Shown piece after piece: positions 58,155 through 64,000 of a DNA stretch of 64,000 bases; position 1 is the first letter of the stretch; each line of letters starts with the position of its first letter. The position numbers and the translations under genes are program-made. Source of the DNA: Chryseolinea lacunae (GTDB lineage: Bacteria > Bacteroidota > Bacteroidia > Cytophagales > Cyclobacteriaceae); the NCBI RefSeq assembly GCF_016735595.1, contig NZ_JAERRB010000001.1, positions 1 to 64,000 of the forward strand, written 5' to 3'. The notes below the pieces were generated by a model. It saw nothing but the letters and a program-made list of their open reading frames with translations, was not told the DNA's origin and did no database searches.

Positions 58155-58251
58155 ATACAAAAATCCCCTTCCGGTTTGGTTCAGGATGGGGACGTGGCGC
58201 GCGAGGTGGGTGGGGACTCGCCGAAACCAAATTTATAACTTTTGCCGGTCT

Positions 58252-58283
58252 GTGCCAAAAAGCAAAACCCCGGCGTGGCAGGC
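58252..58283 (-). terminator. terminator of the phosphodiesterase-like gene
   Basis: Minus strand: AAGCCCCGGC pairs with GCCGGGGTTTT around CTGCCAC, followed by GCTTTTTGG. It lies in the 165-bp gap between the MFS start and the phosphodiesterase-like stop. Confidence 0.75.
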
Positions 58284-58319
58284 CGGGGCTTTTCAAAATA
58301 AACGCTAAAACAATGAACA

Positions 58320-59408
58320 CTATGGATTGCCTTTCAAGGCCGAGGAGATGACCTTACCTTTTTCGTTGTCGTTCTTGAAGTCCAGTCCGAGGAAGGCCGC
58401 CAACGTGCGGGCCACCTGGGATTGATAGAGCTGGCTTTCGCCTTTCATTTCGCCCAGCGCCGGGGTGTCGGGGCCCAGCACGGCCAGCCAGATCTGATCG
58501 GCTTCGGCCACTTTGATGCCGTGGTCTTTCCAGGTTTGCGCGGTGGGGCCGCGACCGTGGTCAACGGTGATGATGAGGGTGGTCTTGCCTTTGTATTGGT
58601 CGTCGCTTTGCAGGTAGGCCCACAGTTCGCCAATGAAGCGATCGGTGGCGTGCGCGGCGTTGAGGTAGGCTGCATATTCGCCGCCGTGGGCGAAGTCGTC
58701 GGTTTCGTCGAAGGCAAAGAACATGACGCGGGGTTTGGCGCGCTTCAGGTATTCAAAGCCATAATAGAAGGTAAAGGCATCGAGGCGCACATCGCCCAAC
58801 GGGTTGGGTATAGCCGTGATGAGCTGGTTCATCATCTTCTCGCGATCGTTCAGCTTGTCGCCTTTAATCTCTGTGGCGCCGGTAGACACAAACACGCCGC
58901 TGCGCTTGTCGTTGATGATGTAGGGAAACACATCCCACGACGTGAAGGCGGCCACTTTGTTTTTGAAGCCCGATTGTTTGTTCACAAACTCCAGCACGGT
59001 GGTGTTGGCGTTGTAGTTCTTGTCGTTTGAATTCACATGCTCGTCGTCGGGCTTGCCGGTAAGAATTTCGTTATAGCCCGGATAGGAAAACCACATCTGG
59101 TTGGTCACGTTCACCTTGCTTCCCAGGGTGCGGTTGCCATACAACTGGCCTTGTGTGCCAATGGTGTTCCACACAAACGGGAACAACGTTTTGCGACGGT
59201 CGGCCGCATTGTCTTTCCAGTATTTTTCTTTCACATGATCGTCTTTCAGGTGTTGCTGCTGCTTCATGTAGGACGAGTCGGCACCGCCAAACATCTCCTG
59301 CCAGCGAAAGCCGTCGAGGGTGATGAGGACAACGTTTTCGGTTTTCGGTTTCGACTGGCCGTAGCACAGCGCCGTTGTCAACATAAAAATCACTATCCAG
59401 GTTTTCAT
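58320..59408 (-). CDS. exported alkaline-phosphatase-superfamily phosphodiesterase-like protein
   Basis: From ATG 59408 (MKTWIVIFMLTTALCYGQSK) the 362-residue protein has a signal peptide and the alkaline phosphatase core: metal Asp in VVLITLDGFRWQEMFGGADS, nucleophile Thr region SYPGYNEILTGKPDDEHVNS, FFAFDETDDFAHGGEYAAYL and TLIITVDHGRGPTAQTWKDH. The order fits type I phosphodiesterase/nucleotide pyrophosphatase-like enzymes. It is downstream of a SusC/SusD pair, separated by a terminator hairpin, so it may process the phosphorylated compound that pair imports (inference). Confidence 0.88.
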   Translation of the reverse strand: MKTWIVIFMLTTALCYGQSKPKTENVVLITLDGFRWQEMFGGADSSYMKQQQHLKDDHVKEKYWKDNAADRRKTLFPFVWNTIGTQGQLYGNRTLGSKVNVTNQMWFSYPGYNEILTGKPDDEHVNSNDKNYNANTTVLEFVNKQSGFKNKVAAFTSWDVFPYIINDKRSGVFVSTGATEIKGDKLNDREKMMNQLITAIPNPLGDVRLDAFTFYYGFEYLKRAKPRVMFFAFDETDDFAHGGEYAAYLNAAHATDRFIGELWAYLQSDDQYKGKTTLIITVDHGRGPTAQTWKDHGIKVAEADQIWLAVLGPDTPALGEMKGESQLYQSQVARTLAAFLGLDFKNDNEKGKVISSALKGNP

Positions 59409-59442
59409 CTTTTTTGATTGCTTGTAAAAGTGTAACAGGAAG

Positions 59443-59477
59443 ATAAAAAAAGTGTAGCCCTTTTTTGGGCTACACTT
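59443..59477 (-). terminator. terminator between SusD and the phosphodiesterase-like gene
   Basis: AAGTGTAGCCC (59450-59460), six T, then GGGCTACACTT; on the minus strand a U-run of seven follows. It would end or reduce the SusC/SusD transcript before the enzyme gene. Confidence 0.8.
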
Positions 59478-59494
59478 CAAGATTATAAGGCCAA

Positions 59495-61099
59495 CTATTG
59501 AATGATCCAGAGCTTTCCGTTCAGATCGTCTTCGCCGCTAAACTGGCGGTCCAGGGCTTGCTTGTAGCTCGTGGGGTTGGCAGCTGCCTCGGCCACAGGA
59601 TATTGCCAGCGCACAGCAATCTTGTTGCCATTGCCCGAGCCTGCGCCTTGCGAGAAGGCCGGCACGCCCGTGCGGCGTTGATTGAAGAACGCTTCCCAGT
59701 TCGAGTTCTGCCAGAAGGCAATGTATTTCTGATTCAGAATTTGCGTGAGGCCATCGGGGCCGCCTTTGTATTTCACGTCGGGCTGCGCCAGGTATGTGGT
59801 GAGTGATACGGTGATGGTGCCATACACTTGCGTGGCCAGGTTGTTGGCTACTGTGATGGCGCTGCCTTCGCTGATGCCAAAGAAGTTCATCGACGCGTTG
59901 ATGCCTTTCAGATACCACGCTTCGGCGTCGCCACCGGCCCAGCCGCGGTTGATGCCTTCGGCAATGTTGAAACACAATTCAGGATAGCCGATGATGATAG
60001 ACGGCTCTGCTTTCGAACCGTTGAAGTCGGCATAGTAGCGCAAGGCGTTGATGAACGAATACTTACCACCTTGTGCGTTGTTGCCCAGGTCGCCCATGCT
60101 CAGGCCTGCTTCGGCACCGGCATACGCGTCAAAGCTGTCGAACGTTTTGCCGGCAGCCAGCAGTGCGGGTGCAGGCGTGGCGGCAATGAACGTGCGCGGA
60201 TCTTTCAGCTTCGTGGTGAGGTCGAGAAATGCCGAGCCCACATTTTCGCGTTGTGCATCGCGGCCCTGGCTGGTGGGGTTTTTTGGATACGGATTGTAGG
60301 TCGAGTTGTAGACATACTGCAGGTTGTCGGCGAGCTTCTCCATGAGCGGATACTTCGCAGGGTCGTTCACAATGGCAGCAAATTTTTGTTTGATGTTCAG
60401 GTCGCCATCGGCTTCCTTCTTGCTGAGGCTGATGAGCACACGGAGGGTGAACGAGTTCACCACACGTTGCCACGAGGCCAGGCTGTTGCCGTAGTAGAAA
60501 TCACCTGTGATGCCGGTGCAATAGGCGCCCACGCAACCGGCGTTGTTGGTGGCAATGATGGCCGACAGGTCGCTGTTGGCTTCGTCGAGCCACTTAAGAA
60601 TCTGTATGTAGATTTCTTTTTGCGTGTCATACTTCGGAGTCGTTTTGTCCGAGCGTTGCAGCGCTTCAGACAACGGCAGGTCACCCATCTTTTGCGACAT
60701 CAGGTTGAAGTAGTAGGCCTTCAGAAACTTGCTCAAGGCCGCATAGGGATTGCGATCAATCGACGCGCCCTTTTTGGCTTCCAGTTCCATCTGCACCAGG
60801 TTCGACAGCGTGCCCACATACTCGAAGTTGTTTTCGGTTTTGGTGAACGGTGTCTGATCATAGTTGTTGGTGCCGTAATAGTCGTAGGTGCTCAGATAAA
60901 ACTGGGCAGCACTCTGCGATCCCTGCTTGCCGCTCCAGGCGTTCTGATTGTTCATGTGTTCCAGCACGCCGGTGAGCAACAGCGATGGTGGCACCGACTC
61001 GGGCAGGTTGGGGTTCTTCACCAGGTCGTCGTAGTTCTGGCAGCCCACCAGCGAGGCAACGGTCAGGGCTACGGTAAATATCTTTTGAAAAGGTCTCAT
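59495..61099 (-). CDS. SusD-like outer membrane lipoprotein (SusD-like_2 type)
   Basis: The 534-residue protein has a lipoprotein signal (TVALTVASLVGC, then QNYDDLVKNPNLPESVPPSL) and SusD-type helices (YAALSKFLKAYYFNLMSQKM, LPLSEALQRSDKTTPKYDTQ), with EAFFNQRRTGVPAFSQGAG and the C-terminal RWQYPVAEAAANPTSYKQAL of the SusD-like_2 group. It acts as the ligand-binding lid of the adjacent SusC. It begins 7 bp after SusC. This group often serves non-glycan substrates. Confidence 0.94.
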   Translation of the reverse strand: MRPFQKIFTVALTVASLVGCQNYDDLVKNPNLPESVPPSLLLTGVLEHMNNQNAWSGKQGSQSAAQFYLSTYDYYGTNNYDQTPFTKTENNFEYVGTLSNLVQMELEAKKGASIDRNPYAALSKFLKAYYFNLMSQKMGDLPLSEALQRSDKTTPKYDTQKEIYIQILKWLDEANSDLSAIIATNNAGCVGAYCTGITGDFYYGNSLASWQRVVNSFTLRVLISLSKKEADGDLNIKQKFAAIVNDPAKYPLMEKLADNLQYVYNSTYNPYPKNPTSQGRDAQRENVGSAFLDLTTKLKDPRTFIAATPAPALLAAGKTFDSFDAYAGAEAGLSMGDLGNNAQGGKYSFINALRYYADFNGSKAEPSIIIGYPELCFNIAEGINRGWAGGDAEAWYLKGINASMNFFGISEGSAITVANNLATQVYGTITVSLTTYLAQPDVKYKGGPDGLTQILNQKYIAFWQNSNWEAFFNQRRTGVPAFSQGAGSGNGNKIAVRWQYPVAEAAANPTSYKQALDRQFSGEDDLNGKLWIIQ

Positions 61100-61106
61100 G
61101 TGCGAA

Positions 61107-64000
61107 TTAGAAAGTTAAGTTAATGTTTACACCATAGCTGCGCAGCGTGGGCGACGCCAGAATCTGCGACGATGTGTTGGTGCCTATGAATTGATCCCAG
61201 TCAATGTCCTTGCGCTTGGCAAAGTAGAACAGGTTGCGACCCACCAGCGACACGCTGGCCGAGTGAAACACAGTGTTCTTCAACACGGTGGCAGGCAAGG
61301 TATAGGTAATCGTAACCTGGCGCAGCTTGGTGAACGTTTTGCTGATCAGCGTGCGTTCGTCAAACTTGGTTTCGGTGCCAAGGTAATCCTGCAACGAATA
61401 GGGCGATGTGTTGGGCACCAGCTTCAGTTCGCTGTAGTTTGTGATCTGACCGGTCACGGGGTCAACTTCCGGAGCAGGCGAGTTGGCTGCCAGCATCACA
61501 CCGTCGCCAATGTAGGTTGGTGTAGGGCTCACGTTGTGATTGTTTTCTTTGTTGGCTTCCCACTCGGCCAGACGGGCTGCGCCGTAGGCACCTTCCACTG
61601 TAGAGATCTCGCGACCACCCTGCAACAATTTCTTATACACATAGTCAACACCAACGCCACCCACGCGACCATCGAACTGGAAGTTGAGGGCGAAGTTTTT
61701 GTAGCTCACGGTGTTCACCACGCTCCACACCCAATCGGGGTTGAAGTGACCAAGGTTTTGCGCCACCAGGTTGTCCTTATAGGGATCGCCGTTGTTTTTG
61801 TGAATGATTTCACCGTTCGCATCGCGGTAGAACTTGTAGCCATAGTTGCCGTCAACACGGTCGCCGATTTTATACTCGATGCGCGCATCGGCACCGGGAA
61901 TGTAGGCTCCGTTCAGCGAGGTAGCGCCGTCGTAGAATTCTTTGTAACGCTCCACATAGGTAGACCAGTTGGCAAGCACATTCCACGTGAGGCCGCTGGC
62001 GTTTTTCACGGGCGTGCCGCTGAGGGTAATCTCCCAGCCTTTCTTCTCTGTCTTGATGCCGTTGATGCGTCCGCCTTCGTTGCCCGATGCTTCAGACCAC
62101 TGCGACGTTACGATGCCCGGGCCGTTAATGGCGTTGAAGTAGGTCAGGTCAAAGCCAATGCGGTTGTCGAGGAATTTCATGCTGGCACCAATTTCCTTAG
62201 AAGAGTTGGCGCTGGCTTTCAATGTTGTTGAGGCAAGCACCTTAGTGTAGTCTGCTGCGGGCAGGTTGTGTGCGCGATAGAGCGAGTAGGTGTTGCTGTT
62301 GTAGAGCGGACCGTTATACGACGTGCTGTAGGTGTCGCCATATTCCAACGGATTGCTATAGCCAGCCGCCTGCCATGCGGGGCCGCTGTTGGCGTCGGTG
62401 AAGGCGCTCTTCACGTTGGCATAGGATGCGCGCAGTTTGAACAACGAGATCACTTCGGGCATCGGAATGTATTCGTTCAGGCTTGTGCTCACACTCACCG
62501 AAGGATAGAACCCGGTGTTGTGGCCGGAATAGAACGTCGAGAATTTATCAAGACGACCGGTGGTAGACAGGGTTGCATAGTGACGGAACGAAAGATCGAG
62601 CGAGTAGTAGCCGCTGGCCACTTGCATGGGTGCTGTGTAGTTATAAGACTTCACCAGGTTCAGCGAGTTACCAAAGTTGTATACACCAGGCACGCTCAAA
62701 TAGTCGGTGGTGTTATAGGACGAGTTGTATTGATACGTTCTCAGGTTGCCGCCCACCAGACCGGTGATGTTGAACGCGGGTGTGATGTCCTTATCAACGC
62801 TGATCATGATGTCGGTGTTGTTTTCAAACAGGCTGCGCTTGTCTTCGCGATAGTCGCCTTGTTTCTGGTCGCGACCATAGGCCGAAGCCGAATACGGGAA
62901 CTTCTCCGAACGCATCAGGTCCCACGATGTCACTTGCGTGCGCACGGCCACCTTGGCCCAATCGGTGAGATCATACTTCAGGGCCATAAAACCATAGAGG
63001 TCGGTCTTGTGGTGACCACGCAGCCACTCGTTGGCAAAGAACCAGGGGTTGTTGTAGCGGATGTATTCAAAGTTGCGTTGCTGAATACCTTCCTTGCCGG
63101 GCTGCCAGTAGTTTTTCAAATCGTTGATGTCCCAGTCTGCACCGGCCCAGATGTCGATGTTGTAGATGATACTGTTGGGGCCATAGGCCACATCGGGAAA
63201 GTTGTCGGTGTATTGTTTGTTGTAGTTGAGGTTGGTCTCAAAACGCAGGCGGGGTGTGAAGTTGTAGCCCAGCGACACGTTAAAGTTTGTGATGTTGAGC
63301 TGCGTGTTGGGCACAATGCCGCGTTGATAGGTTTGCGTTGCCGACACCCGGAAGTCAGACTTCTCGGTCGAACCAGCGATGGCGATGTTGTTGGTAGACA
63401 GGATGCCGGTCTGGAGAAAACGTTGCAGGTTGTTCTTGCCGCGTGCCGTCCAGGGAGTGGCCGTGCGCACACCGGTGTTCGGATCCATGGGGCTGTCGTA
63501 TTGAGAAATGAGCTGGCCATTGAAGCGGGGTCCCCACACGTCATAGTCGTTTTGGTTGTAGCCGTTCTTCTGTCCGAAGTCGTCATCGCCAAAGCGGTAG
63601 GTGTTGTATTCGCCGGGGCCGTATTCGTTTTGCACATCGGGTATGGTAAGGAAGCCTTTGCTGGCCATGGTGCTCGAGTTGAACTCAATGGCAATGCCGC
63701 GGTTGTCTTTTGTACCGCGTTTGGTGGTGATGAGGATGGCGCCATTGCGTCCGCGCGAGCCATAGAGGGCGGCGGCGTTGGGTCCTTTCAATACAGTGTA
63801 GGTATCGATGTCGTCGGGGCTGATGTTCCAGGAGTCGCTCACCACGGGCACGCCGTCAATAACAATGAGCACATCTGTTTCACCACGCAACACCAGCTGC
63901 GGGCGTCCCATCATTTCGGAAGAGGCACCAACGGTGAGACCGGCCACTTTGCCGGCCAGCGAGTTGAGGGCGTTGGGTTCGCGTGCCTTCACCAGGTCGG
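61107..64000 (-). CDS. SusC/RagA TonB-dependent transporter, 5' end outside window
   Basis: The visible 964 residues start inside the plug (DLVKAREPNALNSLAGKVAG, VLIVIDGVPVVSDSW, TVLKGPNAAALYGSRGRNGA) and run through the barrel to LRSYGVNINLTF. The frame is open to the window edge; no start codon is visible, so the signal peptide and regulatory-like domain lie beyond. It imports a nutrient across the outer membrane with the SusD-like protein 7 bp downstream. Substrate unknown; the phosphodiesterase-like neighbour hints at a phosphorylated compound. Confidence 0.95.
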   Translation of the reverse strand, partial: DLVKAREPNALNSLAGKVAGLTVGASSEMMGRPQLVLRGETDVLIVIDGVPVVSDSWNISPDDIDTYTVLKGPNAAALYGSRGRNGAILITTKRGTKDNRGIAIEFNSSTMASKGFLTIPDVQNEYGPGEYNTYRFGDDDFGQKNGYNQNDYDVWGPRFNGQLISQYDSPMDPNTGVRTATPWTARGKNNLQRFLQTGILSTNNIAIAGSTEKSDFRVSATQTYQRGIVPNTQLNITNFNVSLGYNFTPRLRFETNLNYNKQYTDNFPDVAYGPNSIIYNIDIWAGADWDINDLKNYWQPGKEGIQQRNFEYIRYNNPWFFANEWLRGHHKTDLYGFMALKYDLTDWAKVAVRTQVTSWDLMRSEKFPYSASAYGRDQKQGDYREDKRSLFENNTDIMISVDKDITPAFNITGLVGGNLRTYQYNSSYNTTDYLSVPGVYNFGNSLNLVKSYNYTAPMQVASGYYSLDLSFRHYATLSTTGRLDKFSTFYSGHNTGFYPSVSVSTSLNEYIPMPEVISLFKLRASYANVKSAFTDANSGPAWQAAGYSNPLEYGDTYSTSYNGPLYNSNTYSLYRAHNLPAADYTKVLASTTLKASANSSKEIGASMKFLDNRIGFDLTYFNAINGPGIVTSQWSEASGNEGGRINGIKTEKKGWEITLSGTPVKNASGLTWNVLANWSTYVERYKEFYDGATSLNGAYIPGADARIEYKIGDRVDGNYGYKFYRDANGEIIHKNNGDPYKDNLVAQNLGHFNPDWVWSVVNTVSYKNFALNFQFDGRVGGVGVDYVYKKLLQGGREISTVEGAYGAARLAEWEANKENNHNVSPTPTYIGDGVMLAANSPAPEVDPVTGQITNYSELKLVPNTSPYSLQDYLGTETKFDERTLISKTFTKLRQVTITYTLPATVLKNTVFHSASVSLVGRNLFYFAKRKDIDWDQFIGTNTSSQILASPTLRSYGVNINLTF

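Noticed and set aside
59828-61123. 431-residue plus-strand open frame
   Set aside because: Antisense shadow of the SusD-like gene, an effect of high G+C codon bias; no plausible protein features. The same holds for the long frames at 29584-30387 and 49492-50664.

Overview
The window looks like chromosome of a Bacteroidota bacterium, most likely of the Cytophagales (Ohtaekwangia/Chryseolinea type; the lineage is inference). Supporting signs are two SusC/SusD pairs, a hybrid two-component regulator with propeller repeats, BACON and IPT/TIG lipoproteins, a short RpoD-type sigma factor, and repeated TAnnTTTG promoter boxes, some with TTTG about 19 bp upstream. The left ~26 kb is visibly more A+T-rich than the right ~38 kb. 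The change falls at a tRNA-Cys gene (26426-26496), and decayed genes (GH74, a tyrosine integrase) lie on the A+T-rich side.

Left part. 1-2047 is an RND efflux operon: a TolC-like channel, then a membrane fusion protein that runs off the edge. Its promoter carries a Crp/Fnr-type palindrome. Next come a sigma-70 gene, a small protein and a Crp/Fnr regulator. 4610-17653 is a compact polysaccharide utilisation locus transcribed leftwards: hybrid two-component regulator, SusC, SusD, an IPT-domain glycan-binding lipoprotein and a GH5 endoglucanase. A broken GH74 xyloglucanase start lies upstream, so xyloglucan is the likely substrate. 18-26 kb holds a PAS histidine kinase, an integrase remnant, two SDR oxidoreductases followed by an AraC regulator, and a propeller histidine kinase.

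Right part. After tRNA-Cys come rpsA, an ABC ATPase/TolC pair, an OmpA-like protein, an aldo/keto reductase, the ligase-associated exonuclease and ATP-dependent DNA ligase pair, many short envelope or housekeeping genes, tRNA-Arg(ACG), a LuxE-like protein opposite a lipoprotein, a fused alpha/beta 2-oxoacid dehydrogenase E1, alanine dehydrogenase, a chromate transporter with an exported phosphatase-like protein and an exported superoxide dismutase, AMP nucleosidase, an MFS transporter, and a second SusC/SusD locus with an exported phosphodiesterase-like enzyme that runs off the right edge.

The most unusual feature is a family of hairpin-ended elements. Element 1 (33088-33624) has no gene. Element 2 (42875-44109) carries a 231-residue protein I do not recognise. 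Each has long terminal inverted repeats, and each terminal repeat contains an 81-82 bp imperfect palindrome. Across the four palindromes the outer stem differs at three positions, always with the compensating change in the other arm, so the folded structure appears to be under selection. No known transposase is present. Both tRNA genes also carry a duplicated 3' fragment just downstream, which resembles integration scars.
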